This document shows positions 1-8,940 of a DNA stretch of 16,337 nt, piece after piece (the first letter of the stretch is position 1; each line of letters opens with the position of its first letter). The translations under genes were made by a program, and so were the position numbers. The notes under the pieces are model-generated. The model did no database searches. It was not told the DNA's origin and was given only the letters and a program-made list of their open reading frames with translations. This DNA comes from Maricaulis sp965657935. GTDB lineage: Bacteria; Pseudomonadota; Alphaproteobacteria; Caulobacterales; Maricaulaceae. The DNA lies in contig CBFHQE010000063.1 of assembly GCA_965657935.1 (NCBI GenBank), forward strand, positions 1-16,337. The letters run 5' to 3'.

Positions 1-16
1 TGCCGGGCCCTTTTTC
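1..16 (-). terminator. Probable terminator of the first M13 peptidase gene, cut by the window edge
   Basis: Read on the minus strand, an A-run followed by GGGCCCGGCA lies about 15 nt after the stop codon of the M13 gene at 32-2137. This looks like the A-rich flank and left arm of an intrinsic terminator, similar in composition to the complete one at 2241-2267. The loop, right arm and T-run would lie outside the window, so this rests on position and composition only. Confidence 0.35.
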
Positions 17-31
17 AAGATGCGGGTTGGA

Positions 32-2137
32 TTACCAGATCGAGACGCGCTCTTCCGGTGCCAGGTAGAGGTCGTGGTCTGCGGTAATACCGAAGGCCTC
101 GTACCAGCCGTCCTGGTTACGCAGGGCGCCATTGATGCGGTACTGGGCCGGCGAGTGCGGCCCGCGACGCAGCTGCTGCACCAGCGCCTGCTCGGTGTAG
201 AGGTTGCGCCAGACCTGGGCCCAGGCCATGTAGAAACGCTGATTGCCGGTGTAACCGTCCAGAACCGGAGCGTCACCGCCATGGTCTTCCAGGTAGAGCT
301 GGTAAGCGCGGAAGGCCATGGAAAGACCTCCGACGTCACCGATATTCTCACCCAGGGAAAGGCGACCATTCACGAATTCACCCTCGATCGGGGAGAATTC
401 GCTGTACTGGGCCGCCAGGCGATCGGTCATGCCGTCAAAATTGGCGCGGCTTTCCGCCGTCCACCAGTCACGCAGCACGCCGTCACCATCTGAACGGGAA
501 CCCTGGTCGTCAAAACCGTGGCCCATTTCGTGGCCGATCACGGCACCGATGCCGCCGAAATTCACAGCCGGGTCAGCATACGGGTCGAAGAACGGACCCT
601 GCAGGATGGCTGCCGGGAAGACGATCTCGTTGGCCGTGGACGAGTAGTAGGCGTTCACGGTCTGCGGAGACATGCCCCATTCCCAATCACGGATCGGGCC
701 ACGCAGGCGTTCGCGGCTGTCGGCCCGGAACCAGGCTGCGATACGCTCGGCATTGCCGAACAGGTCATCAGAGCGGATCTCGATGCTGGAATAATCCGGC
801 CACTGGTCCGGATAACCGATCTTCGGCGTGAAGTTCTCGAACTTGTAGATCGCGCCTTCGCGGGTCTCTTCGTCCATCCAGTCCAGGGTTTCCAGACGCT
901 CACGCAGGGCACGGCCCAGATAGTCCACGAGGACTTCCATCTGTTCCTTGTATTCCGGCGGGAAGAAACGCTCGACATAGATCTGGCCGAGCGCCATGCC
1001 GGCAGAACCATTCACATACTGAATGGCACGGGCTTCCAGGTCACGCGGCTGCTCGACACCGGACAATGTGCGGCTGAAGAAGTCGAAAGAGCGCTCGTAG
1101 AATTCCGGCGTCAGGCGACCGCTGTTGGAATTGACATAGCGATAGGTCAGCCAGTCCTGCCAGGTCTCGACCGGAACTTCGCCAAACAGGGTGGCGAGGG
1201 ACTGGATTGCCGTGTCCTGGCGGATGACAACTTCGGTCTGGTCAGCAAAGTCGAGCGCATCCATGAAGGTTGCCCAGTTGAAGCCCGGCGCGCTGGCAGC
1301 CAGCTCGTCGGTCGTCATCAGGTTATAGGTGCGCGTGCGGTCACGGCTGTCCTGGCGGGTCCAGTGAACCTGGGCGAACTGGGTTTCCAGATCCAGGATG
1401 CGCTGGGCGCGCTCGGCACCATTGTCCATGCCGATAAAGCCGAACACGTCAGTGATGTAGGCGACGTAAGCGTCACGGAAACCCTGGTAGCGCTCGGTGT
1501 CTTCCAGATAGTAGTCACGGGTCGGCAGGCCCAGACCGGACTGGCCGATCGAGACGAGGTAGCGGTTCGGATTGCCCTGGTCGCGGCCAACGCCGGCACC
1601 GAAGATGGAGGCCGTTCCCGGCTGACCCATCAGGTTGGCGATGTCGTCATGCGAGCTGGCAGCGGCAATCGTGTCGATCATCGGGCGAACCGGGTCGAAA
1701 CCGCGAGCGGTCAGCGTGTCCTGGTCCATGAAAGAGGCGTACAGGTCGCCGATCTGCTGCTGCGGTGTGCCAGCTTCAGCATTGGCTGCGCGAGCCTCGG
1801 AGATGATGCCGTCAATACGCTCTTCCGAGAGCAGGAAGAGTTCGGTGAAAGATCCGAAACGCGAGAAGCCCTGAGGCAACTCACTCTGGTCCAGCCAGCC
1901 GCCGTTTACATAGCGGTTGAAGTCATCGCCCGGGTGGACGCTGTCATCAACATGCTCGTATTCGATACCCCAGGTGCCCAGGCGCGGATCGCCGGCAGAC
2001 GGATCACCAACGCTGGTGGTCTGTGCGACGTCGCTTGTGGCAGCGTCGGAAGTGTCAGCGGAATCAGTGTTTTCAGTTGCCGGCGTGCAAGCGGCGAGCA
2101 ATGCGATGCTCGCTCCGGCCATAAGTAGTTTACGCAT
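32..2137 (-). CDS. M13 family zinc metallopeptidase, lipoprotein (neprilysin/PepO-like)
   Basis: Predicted membrane-anchored metalloendopeptidase that cleaves peptides in the periplasm or at the outer membrane. It has 701 residues, the usual M13 size. The zinc site is HEMGH at about 536-540 with the third ligand in ENIGD at about 597-601. The substrate-binding NAYY lies at about 495-498, and the C-terminal His/Arg pair of the family is in HSPAQYR (H661, R667). The family's terminal CxxW is reduced to VSIW, so the cysteine is lost. A lipoprotein signal ends in LLAAC (Cys17) and is followed by a Thr/Ser/Asp-rich linker. I chose ATG 2137 over an upstream in-frame TTG at 2152 because a strong GGGGGAGG sits 5 nt before the ATG and overlaps that extension. 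The next gene upstream is a paralogue (2290-4365), separated by a terminator, so this gene probably has its own promoter within 2138-2240, though I found no convincing -35/-10 pair. The substrate is unknown. Confidence 0.95.
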   Translation of the reverse strand: MRKLLMAGASIALLAACTPATENTDSADTSDAATSDVAQTTSVGDPSAGDPRLGTWGIEYEHVDDSVHPGDDFNRYVNGGWLDQSELPQGFSRFGSFTELFLLSEERIDGIISEARAANAEAGTPQQQIGDLYASFMDQDTLTARGFDPVRPMIDTIAAASSHDDIANLMGQPGTASIFGAGVGRDQGNPNRYLVSIGQSGLGLPTRDYYLEDTERYQGFRDAYVAYITDVFGFIGMDNGAERAQRILDLETQFAQVHWTRQDSRDRTRTYNLMTTDELAASAPGFNWATFMDALDFADQTEVVIRQDTAIQSLATLFGEVPVETWQDWLTYRYVNSNSGRLTPEFYERSFDFFSRTLSGVEQPRDLEARAIQYVNGSAGMALGQIYVERFFPPEYKEQMEVLVDYLGRALRERLETLDWMDEETREGAIYKFENFTPKIGYPDQWPDYSSIEIRSDDLFGNAERIAAWFRADSRERLRGPIRDWEWGMSPQTVNAYYSSTANEIVFPAAILQGPFFDPYADPAVNFGGIGAVIGHEMGHGFDDQGSRSDGDGVLRDWWTAESRANFDGMTDRLAAQYSEFSPIEGEFVNGRLSLGENIGDVGGLSMAFRAYQLYLEDHGGDAPVLDGYTGNQRFYMAWAQVWRNLYTEQALVQQLRRGPHSPAQYRINGALRNQDGWYEAFGITADHDLYLAPEERVSIW

Positions 2138-2142
2138 TTTAG

Positions 2143-2150
2143 CCTCCCCC
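2143..2150 (-). promoter_or_regulatory. Shine-Dalgarno fixing the first M13 start
   Basis: Minus-strand GGGGGAGG ends 5 nt before ATG 2137. It decides against the upstream TTG at 2152, which would place the ribosome-binding site inside the coding region. Confidence 0.85.
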
Positions 2151-2240
2151 AAAATGGACCTATAAATGTGGACTTGGCGCGTAACCTAGTGCTTCTCGCG
2201 TATTGCGCAACTTACGCATCCGTGAGGATTGCACATGAAA

Positions 2241-2267
2241 AAGCCCGGCAGAGGATCTGCCGGGCTT
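2241..2267 (-). terminator. Intrinsic terminator of the second M13 gene
   Basis: A perfect 11-bp stem (AAGCCCGGCAG, 2241-2251, paired with CTGCCGGGCTT, 2257-2267) encloses a 5-nt loop. On the minus strand the right arm runs into TTTTTC, the classical U-tract. It begins 22 nt after the stop codon of the M13 gene at 2290-4365, so it ends that transcript and insulates the downstream paralogue. Confidence 0.92.
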
Positions 2268-2289
2268 CTTGCAGGTGATCCAGACGGAA

Positions 2290-4365
2290 CTACCAGATCT
2301 TCACGCGCTCTTCCGGTGGCAGGTAGAGTGCGTGGTCTTCAGTGATATTGAAGGCCGCATACCACTCGTCCAGATTCCGGACGACACCGTTGGTGCGGTA
2401 TTGCGACGGGCTGTGGGGGTCAGTCGACAGGCGAGCGATCAGATTGTCTTCGCGATAGAGGCGGCGCCAGACTTGGGCCCAGGCCAGGAAGAAACGCTGA
2501 TCGCCGGTGAAACCTTCGATGACCGGAGCTTCACCATTGTGGTGCTCGTCGACATAGTTGCGATACGCCGTGTAGGCCATCTGCAAGCCGCCGAGGTCGC
2601 CGATGTTTTCACCCATTGTGAAAGTACCGTTCACGAACATGCCCTCAACTGGCGAATAGCCATTATACTGGGCGCCAAGACGACCGGCACGTTCCTCGAA
2701 ACGGGCATTCGTGTCTTCGCTCCACCAGTCATTGACCGAACCGTCAAAATCGAAGCGGCGGCCCTGGTCATCGAAACCGTGACCGATCTCGTGGCCAATC
2801 ACGGCACCAATGGCGCCGTAATTGATCGCCGCATCCGCGTTCGGATCAAAGAACGGAGCCTGCAGGATGCCGGCCGGGAAGGTGATCTGGTTCATCAGCG
2901 GATTGTAGGACGCGTTGACCGTCTGTGGCGGGTAAGGCCACTGCGTACGATCCACTGGTCCCATGAGGTCCTCGACCTGGTCATTCCAGTTGAATTCCGC
3001 CAGGCGGATCATATTGCCGAACAGGTCGTCGGCGCTGACGTCCAGGGCGCTGTAATCACGCCAGTTGTCCGGATAGCCGATGCGCGGTTCGAAGGTCGAC
3101 AGTTTCTGCAACGCGTTGGCCCGCGTCTCGTCGTCCATCCATTCCAGATTGTTCAGTCGACCCTCAAAGGCGGTCGTCAGGTTGGAGACGAGCTCCTCCA
3201 TGTCCGTCTTGGAAGACGGCGGGAAATGACGCTCGACATAGACCTGGCCGACAACTTCTCCCAGTTGACCACCCACCAGGCCAACGCCCCGCAGGTCACG
3301 GGGCCGCTGGTCCGGCGTGCCGTTCAGCGTACGACCGAAGAAGTCGAAGCTGGCTTCGTCAAACGCCACCGGCAGGCGGGCTGTATTGTTGTTGATCGTG
3401 TGGAAGATCATGTAGTCATGCCACAGCTCGACCGGGGTCTCGGTGAGGATGGTCGCGGCGCCCTCGATCGCGCTCGGTTGCGCAACGAGGAAAGTCGGGA
3501 CGTCGGCCAGGCCCATGCTGGCCATGCCGTCAGCCATGTTGAGCGCCGGCGCCAGCTCATTCATCTGTTCCAGCGTCATCGGATTGTAGATGCGCTGGAT
3601 GTCGCGGCTCTCGGCCTGCGTCCAGTGAACGCCGGCAAGGCGGGTTTCGAGGTCCATGATGGCCGCAGCCTTCTCGGCGCCGCCTTCAATGCCAGCCAGA
3701 TCGAAAATGGTTTCGATGTAGGCGACATAGGCTTCGCGATAACGCGCAAAGGCATCATTTTCTTCGTCGAGATAATAGTCACGGTCCGGCAGGCCCAGTC
3801 CGCCCTGGCCGATGAAGACCGTGTAGCGGGTCGGGTCGGCAAGGTCTGGAATAATGCCAAAGCCATAAGGGGCCGGGTGATGCAGGCTGGCAAACAAGGC
3901 AGAGATCTCGTCATGCGTGCCCGCACCGCGGATTTCCGCCAGGAACGGCTCGAGCGGCTCGATGCCGCGAGCGTTGAGCGTGTCTGTATCCATCCAGCTG
4001 GCGTAAAGATCGCCGACCTGCTGTTCCGGAGAGCCCGCCTCGGCGTTGGCGCTGGCCAGTTCCAGGATAATTTCCTGAACCTGTTGCTCGGCCTCGATGG
4101 CGAGGGCCGTGAACATGCCGTAGTTGGAGCGGTCTTCCGGGATGGTCGTGTTGTCCAGCCAGGTGCCGTTGGCATAACGGAAGAAGTCGTCGCCCGGATG
4201 ATAGCTGGCATCCATGCCATCAACATCAAAACCCCAGGTGCCGATATCGGCCATGGCCGTGGTTTCGGTGGCGGTTGTCTCGCCGCTGTCGGTGGACGTA
4301 ACTGTCGCCGGGTCGCAAGCCGCCAGCAGCACGAGTGCTGAGCAGCCCAGCAATAGCTTTTTCAT
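2290..4365 (-). CDS. M13 family zinc metallopeptidase, lipoprotein (second paralogue)
   Basis: Predicted zinc endopeptidase anchored as a lipoprotein, 691 residues, co-linear with its neighbour at 32-2137. Visible motifs are HEIGH (about 525-529), ENIGD with the third zinc ligand (about 586-590), and HSPSQYR with the conserved His and Arg (H651, R657). The substrate-binding motif reads NASY (about 484-487) where the neighbour has NAYY. The C-terminus is VKIW, again lacking the family cysteine. A lipobox LLAAC gives Cys17 followed by Asp, which under the E. coli rule could retain the protein in the inner membrane. I chose ATG 4365 because GAGGGG lies 6 nt upstream; a longer in-frame reading back to 4401 would run through the terminator hairpin of the RND operon. 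That hairpin ends only 22 nt before the ATG, so expression probably depends on read-through or a promoter inside the RND gene. A terminator follows at 2241-2267. Confidence 0.95.
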   Translation of the reverse strand: MKKLLLGCSALVLLAACDPATVTSTDSGETTATETTAMADIGTWGFDVDGMDASYHPGDDFFRYANGTWLDNTTIPEDRSNYGMFTALAIEAEQQVQEIILELASANAEAGSPEQQVGDLYASWMDTDTLNARGIEPLEPFLAEIRGAGTHDEISALFASLHHPAPYGFGIIPDLADPTRYTVFIGQGGLGLPDRDYYLDEENDAFARYREAYVAYIETIFDLAGIEGGAEKAAAIMDLETRLAGVHWTQAESRDIQRIYNPMTLEQMNELAPALNMADGMASMGLADVPTFLVAQPSAIEGAATILTETPVELWHDYMIFHTINNNTARLPVAFDEASFDFFGRTLNGTPDQRPRDLRGVGLVGGQLGEVVGQVYVERHFPPSSKTDMEELVSNLTTAFEGRLNNLEWMDDETRANALQKLSTFEPRIGYPDNWRDYSALDVSADDLFGNMIRLAEFNWNDQVEDLMGPVDRTQWPYPPQTVNASYNPLMNQITFPAGILQAPFFDPNADAAINYGAIGAVIGHEIGHGFDDQGRRFDFDGSVNDWWSEDTNARFEERAGRLGAQYNGYSPVEGMFVNGTFTMGENIGDLGGLQMAYTAYRNYVDEHHNGEAPVIEGFTGDQRFFLAWAQVWRRLYREDNLIARLSTDPHSPSQYRTNGVVRNLDEWYAAFNITEDHALYLPPEERVKIW

Positions 4366-4371
4366 GATGTT

Positions 4372-4377
4372 CCCCTC
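4372..4377 (-). promoter_or_regulatory. Shine-Dalgarno fixing the second M13 start
   Basis: Minus-strand GAGGGG lies 6 nt before ATG 4365. It favours this start over the longer reading to 4401. Confidence 0.75.
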
Positions 4378-4387
4378 ATGTGAAAAT

Positions 4388-4411
4388 CCCCTGCGCCGCA
4401 AGGCGCAGGGG
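4388..4411 (-). terminator. Intrinsic terminator of the RND efflux operon
   Basis: A perfect 10-bp GC-rich stem (CCCCTGCGCC, 4388-4397, with GGCGCAGGGG, 4402-4411) has a 4-nt loop and is followed on the minus strand by ATTTTC. It starts 10 nt after the permease stop. The U-tract is short, so termination may be partial, which matters because the next gene begins 22 nt downstream. Confidence 0.85.
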
Positions 4412-4421
4412 AGGAAGTATG

Positions 4422-7400
4422 TTACTCAGCCGGTGAATGGTCGAGATGACCGGGCAGTTCACCCTGAGCAAAGTCGGTATCTTCATAATCGCTGCCCAGC
4501 GCCGGCTGTTTCTTGCCGGTCCAGAGCATCCGGAAGAAACGAGCGATATCAACGCCGATAGCGTACATCGCCGGCACCAGAAGCAGGGACAGGAAGAGCG
4601 CGAAGATCACCGCGAAGCCAAGCGCCACAACCATCGGCTTGAGGAATTCGGCCTGGGTTGAGCGTTCCGCCATCATCGGGAAAATACCGAGGAAGGTGGT
4701 GACCGAGGTCAGCAGGATCGGGCGGAAGCGCTGCACACCGGCATCTACGAGGGCCTGGAAAGCCCCGACACCATTGGCTCGCAAGCGGTTCACAAAGTCG
4801 ATCAAGACCAGATTGTCGTTGATCACAACACCCGCCGCCGCGCCTACGCCAAAGTAGGAGAAGAGCGCGATCGGCATGTCAAAGATCCAGTGACCGAAAA
4901 TTGCGCCGGCCAGAGAGAACGGAATGGCGATCATGATCACGATCGGCTGGAAGTAGGAGCGGAATGCGATCGCCAGCAGCAGGTACATGGAGATCAGGGC
5001 AAAGAGCAGAAGGATCTGCACCTCGGCCATGAATTCGCGTTGACCCTCGGCCTGACCGATCTCGTCGCGGGAGACATGCGGGAAGCGTGCCTCAAACGTA
5101 TTCCAATAGTCTGCTTCCAGATTGGTCTGGATATCGCCACGCGCCGCCGGGTCGGACAGTTCAGCACTGACCGTGATCGTGCGCATGCCGTTTCGACGGT
5201 TGATGCGGTTGAGGCCTGGAGCGAATTCGGCTTCTGCGACGGCGTCCAGTGGAACTTCACGACCATCACTCGTGCGGATGCGAATGTCACGAAGCGTGTC
5301 CAGTGAGCGCCGTGATTCACCATCAAGGCGGATCATCACGCGTACATCCTGACCATCACGGGGGAGACGCTGGGCCTCTTCGCCATAGAAGGCCTGGCGG
5401 ATCTGGCGGGTGACGTCTGACAAGGTCAGGCCCAGAGCCCGCGCATCGGGACGCAGACTGACCTGCAATTCCTCAGTCGAGGTCTGCATGGAGTCGACCA
5501 CATCATAGAGCGTGTCATAACTGCGCAACTGTTCCTTGAGGTCGTCAGCGGCTGCGCGCAGTTCGCCAAGGTCCTGGCCGGTCAGGGCGAAGGTCATGCC
5601 ATTGCCGCCCTGGTTGATGGTGGAGTCGAGGCGGACTTCCTCGGCATCCGGGATCGGACCCAGATACTCGCGGATAGTACGGGCGACGTCAGCCGTCGGC
5701 AGGGCGCCAGGACGGTTCTCCGGCTTTGCCAGGGTAATCCAGGCCCGAATGCGGCCGTCTGTTGCCAGGGTGGAGCGGCTCTCGATCATGTCCACATCGC
5801 CGGGATATTCGGCGCGGTAGTATTGAAGAGCCTGATCCTGGGCACTATCGAGCTGTTGACGGACCTGTTCCGTGCGATTCCACGGTGTGCCCTCAGCCAG
5901 CTGGATATTGACCTGGATGGTCTCGTTCTCGATCTGCGGCATGAAGACGGAGCCAACACGATTGGTTGTCATCATGGTGATCGAGATCGCAAAGATCATC
6001 AGGAAGCCAATGAAGGTCGCATAGCGGTTACGGATACTCAGCTTGGCCAGCGGGCGATATACACCGCGGGCGAAGGCGACGAGCGTGTAGGCAATGCCCC
6101 GTTGTACAGCGATTAGTGCACCCACCAGTCCCTTGGTGGACTGCGGCTTCATGTGTGACAGGTGCGCCGGCAGGATGAGCAGGGATTCGATCAGCGAGAA
6201 GGCCAGGGCGGCGATCACGACAAGCGAGATCTGACGCGTGAACTGGACTTCCGGACCTGTAAGCAACATCCAGGGCGAGAACATCATGATGGTTGTAATG
6301 ACGGCGAAGACCACCGGTTTGGCAACCATCTGGGTGCCGACGATCGAAGCGGTCAGGCCCGGTTCACCACGCTCAACCCGGTCGTGAATGTTTTCCCCGA
6401 CCACGATTGCGTCATCCACGACGATACCGATCACCAGAAGGAAGGCGAACAGTGACAGCATGTTCAGCGTGACGCCCATCATCGGCAGGATCAGGAAGGC
6501 CCCGCCAAAGGCGATGAAGATGCCGATCGTAACCCAGAAGGCGACGAGCGGACGCAGGAACAGGAACAGGACGATAAGAACCAGGAAGCCGCCAAACAAA
6601 GCTGATTTGGAGATGGTCTCCATGCGGCCGGTGTACATTTCCGAGTTATCCCACCACAGGGACAGGCTCACACCGTCAGGCAGTTCCAGGCGTTTCTCGT
6701 CAAGATAGGCGCGAACCTGGTTGGACGTGTCGACAACGTCGATATTCGGAGAGGTCTCGACAACCACCAGAGCCATCGGCTCGCCATTATAGGTCGCAGC
6801 AAGGTTGAAATCGACAAAACCGTCGCTCACTTCCGCGACGTCGCGAACCCGAAGCGTGCCGCCGTCCGCCGTCTGGCGAATGATGATATTTTCGAATTCC
6901 GGAGCCGTGTCTGCGAGTTGGCGCGAAGTGATGTTCACATCGCCCAGCTCTGTACGGACGCTGCCGGCAGACGCGTTGAGCGAGGTTGAGCGCACGGCGC
7001 GGACGATTTCGTCAAAGGTGAGGTCGTAGCGGCGAAGGTTCTCCTCGGAGACTTCGATGGAGACCTCTTCATTGCGTACGGCCCAGAGGTTGACGATCGA
7101 GGCACCCGGCAATTGGGCAACTTCGTCGCGGATCTCGCGGGCGATGGCCTGCAGATCGCGTCGGTCAGCTGTACCGTGGACCGCAAAGCCGACAACCTGA
7201 TCCTGCGAACGCCAGGGCGTGACGACTGGACGGAAGGCGGATTGCGGCAGGTTGTTGACCGAGTCGACTTCCAGCTTGATGGCGTCGATGAACTCACCAA
7301 CATCTACAGAGCGCTTGCCCTCGATATTGATGAAGCCGCCGCCTTCACGCGCTGTGGAGGTGATCGTTTCCACACCATCCATATCGGACAGCGCTTCCTC

Positions 7401-7640
7401 GATCCGAACAATGATCTGTTCCTCGACTTCCTGCGGGGATGCCCCGGGCCAGGCCACCGAGACACTGGCGCCGTTGACGGAAATGGTCGGGAAAACTTCG
7501 CGGTTCAGGGCGTTGTAGCCCAGGAAGCCACCGAGAACTGCGATGATCATGATCAGGTTGGCTGCAACTGAGTTGCGGGCCCACCAGCCAATGATACCAC
7601 CACTAGGCGCTTCGTCGTGAGTTGTGTTCGGATCGGTCAT
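4422..7640 (-). CDS. RND efflux transporter, inner-membrane permease (AcrB-type)
   Basis: Proton-driven inner-membrane pump of a tripartite efflux system, 1072 residues, normal for the AcrB superfamily. TM1 lies at about 24-44, the first large periplasmic domain follows (residues ~45-340), then TM2-6, a second periplasmic domain (~565-870) and a last TM block (~873-1030). TM4 carries the Asp pair of the proton relay (VVDDAIVVGEN, D409-D410). The TM10 position held by Lys940 in AcrB reads VINDNLVLIDF here, so the lysine is replaced by Asn941-Asp942; this VND-type motif is known in a branch of RND pumps. RND motif FRPILLTSVTTFLGIFPMM is at about 972-990. The start has AGGAGG 5 nt upstream (7646-7651). 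It is the last gene of the operon, 29 nt after the fusion-protein stop. The substrate cannot be read from sequence; drugs, lipids or bile-salt-like compounds are all possible. Confidence 0.95.
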   Translation of the reverse strand: MTDPNTTHDEAPSGGIIGWWARNSVAANLIMIIAVLGGFLGYNALNREVFPTISVNGASVSVAWPGASPQEVEEQIIVRIEEALSDMDGVETITSTAREGGGFINIEGKRSVDVGEFIDAIKLEVDSVNNLPQSAFRPVVTPWRSQDQVVGFAVHGTADRRDLQAIAREIRDEVAQLPGASIVNLWAVRNEEVSIEVSEENLRRYDLTFDEIVRAVRSTSLNASAGSVRTELGDVNITSRQLADTAPEFENIIIRQTADGGTLRVRDVAEVSDGFVDFNLAATYNGEPMALVVVETSPNIDVVDTSNQVRAYLDEKRLELPDGVSLSLWWDNSEMYTGRMETISKSALFGGFLVLIVLFLFLRPLVAFWVTIGIFIAFGGAFLILPMMGVTLNMLSLFAFLLVIGIVVDDAIVVGENIHDRVERGEPGLTASIVGTQMVAKPVVFAVITTIMMFSPWMLLTGPEVQFTRQISLVVIAALAFSLIESLLILPAHLSHMKPQSTKGLVGALIAVQRGIAYTLVAFARGVYRPLAKLSIRNRYATFIGFLMIFAISITMMTTNRVGSVFMPQIENETIQVNIQLAEGTPWNRTEQVRQQLDSAQDQALQYYRAEYPGDVDMIESRSTLATDGRIRAWITLAKPENRPGALPTADVARTIREYLGPIPDAEEVRLDSTINQGGNGMTFALTGQDLGELRAAADDLKEQLRSYDTLYDVVDSMQTSTEELQVSLRPDARALGLTLSDVTRQIRQAFYGEEAQRLPRDGQDVRVMIRLDGESRRSLDTLRDIRIRTSDGREVPLDAVAEAEFAPGLNRINRRNGMRTITVSAELSDPAARGDIQTNLEADYWNTFEARFPHVSRDEIGQAEGQREFMAEVQILLLFALISMYLLLAIAFRSYFQPIVIMIAIPFSLAGAIFGHWIFDMPIALFSYFGVGAAAGVVINDNLVLIDFVNRLRANGVGAFQALVDAGVQRFRPILLTSVTTFLGIFPMMAERSTQAEFLKPMVVALGFAVIFALFLSLLLVPAMYAIGVDIARFFRMLWTGKKQPALGSDYEDTDFAQGELPGHLDHSPAE

Positions 7641-7669
7641 CGCCGCCTCCTGTCTACGCGGTCGATTGA

Positions 7670-8938
7670 TTAGCCGTTGCTGGCGACAGCATCGCTGTCA
7701 GCAGCACCGGTTTCGGATTCGGCAAGACCTTCAGTATCGGTCTCGTCATAGGATGCGGAATATTGTGCCATCATCTCGCCGTCGGCAGCGAAGGTCTGGA
7801 TGCGCATGCCATTGCTGGCTCCGCGGATCGGAGAGGTCACGACCAGTTCACCACCAGTAACGCCTGAGGAAACCACGACACGTTCGGCGCTGGAGTCGAT
7901 GACGTTTACAGAGCGAACAGACAGCGTTCCGCCTTCTTCAGCGACAAAGACACTGTCTTGGCCACGAAGGGCCGAGCGCGGCAGGATGTAGGCATCCTCG
8001 ACGCTGCGACCGGTAATCTCCGCAGTCACAAAGAGACCGACAGCGAGAGGTGCGCCACCTTGAGCGGCGTCACCATAGGGATCAGCGACTTCGGCGATGG
8101 CGTAGAGAACGCGCGTCTGGGTGTCGATGGCGCTGTCGGTGCGCGTGATCTGGCCCTGCCAGGTCTGGCGCTGGCCTGCCAGCGTGGCGCGCAGCGTGAC
8201 CGGGATGCTGGCTGTGTCCTCGTTCGCATTGAAAGCGATCGGAATGCCCAGCAGGCCAAGTTCGTGGTCGGTCAGGGGCAGGCGGACCAGCACAGCATCG
8301 GTCGAGAAGACCTCACCGAGCGGCGTGCCTGCATTGACGAACTGACCGAGGTCAGCGGCTTTGCTGCGCACACGACCCGTGAAAGGTGCGGAAATGCGGG
8401 TGCGTTGCAGATCAAGGCGAGCGTCCTGGAGCGTCGCACTGGCAGCAGCGAGCTGAGCACGGGCTTCGGCCAGTTGCGGTTCGCGCAGTGTCAGCGAGGA
8501 TGCTTCGCCTTCACCGAGTTCTTCCCACTCGGAAAGAGCCAGTTCGGATTCCGCCCGTTCGCGGGCAAGGGCTTGCTCGGCCTGGGCAACCTGGGCTTCG
8601 GCGCGGGTCACGGCGAGGCGATAATCAGCATCTTCGATGCGAACAAGCGTTTCGCCGGCTTCGAAGAAACCGCCTTCGATAAAGTCCGGGTTCACATAGG
8701 TGATGCGGCCGGAAACCTGGGGCACCAGATTGATCTGGGTGCGCGGGCGCGCTTCGCCCTGCGAGGTGACGGCAAGAGCGATGGTGTCGCGCTGCGCTTC
8801 CTCAACAAACACCGCGACCGGGCGTGGCGCGGCGTTGGCGCGTTCCGGTTCCGGCTGGGTAGCAACAAGCGAGAAGACGATAAAAATGCCGATGGCGGCA
8901 ACAATACCGATGATGATGAAGCGTCCGATGAAAGCCAT
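7670..8938 (-). CDS. RND efflux system periplasmic membrane-fusion protein (HlyD/AcrA-like)
   Basis: Periplasmic adaptor that links the RND pump to the outer-membrane channel, 422 residues. It has an N-terminal transmembrane anchor (about 5-26) and no lipobox. The first lipoyl half-motif is near PQVSGRITYV (about 73-82), followed by an Ala/Glu/Gln-rich alpha-hairpin coiled coil (about 106-182). The second lipoyl half starts at RISAPFTGRV (about 181-190), and beta-barrel and membrane-proximal domains follow. The last ~40 residues are acidic and low in complexity, beyond the usual family end. ATG 8938 lies 2 nt after the stop of the outer-membrane gene, and its GGAG lies inside that gene's last codons, which implies translational coupling. 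Confidence 0.93.
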   Translation of the reverse strand: MAFIGRFIIIGIVAAIGIFIVFSLVATQPEPERANAAPRPVAVFVEEAQRDTIALAVTSQGEARPRTQINLVPQVSGRITYVNPDFIEGGFFEAGETLVRIEDADYRLAVTRAEAQVAQAEQALARERAESELALSEWEELGEGEASSLTLREPQLAEARAQLAAASATLQDARLDLQRTRISAPFTGRVRSKAADLGQFVNAGTPLGEVFSTDAVLVRLPLTDHELGLLGIPIAFNANEDTASIPVTLRATLAGQRQTWQGQITRTDSAIDTQTRVLYAIAEVADPYGDAAQGGAPLAVGLFVTAEITGRSVEDAYILPRSALRGQDSVFVAEEGGTLSVRSVNVIDSSAERVVVSSGVTGGELVVTSPIRGASNGMRIQTFAADGEMMAQYSASYDETDTEGLAESETGAADSDAVASNG

Positions 8939-8940
8939 GA

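Noticed and set aside
518..2128. 536-codon plus-strand frame opposite the first M13 gene
   Set aside because: Same reasoning: antisense mirror of a gene with complete motifs, no RBS or domain of its own.
2269..4341. 690-codon open frame on the plus strand, antisense to the second M13 gene along nearly its whole length
   Set aside because: The minus-strand frame carries all M13 catalytic motifs, a lipobox and an RBS. The antisense translation shows no recognisable domain and starts inside the terminator region; it is a shadow of codon bias in GC-rich DNA.
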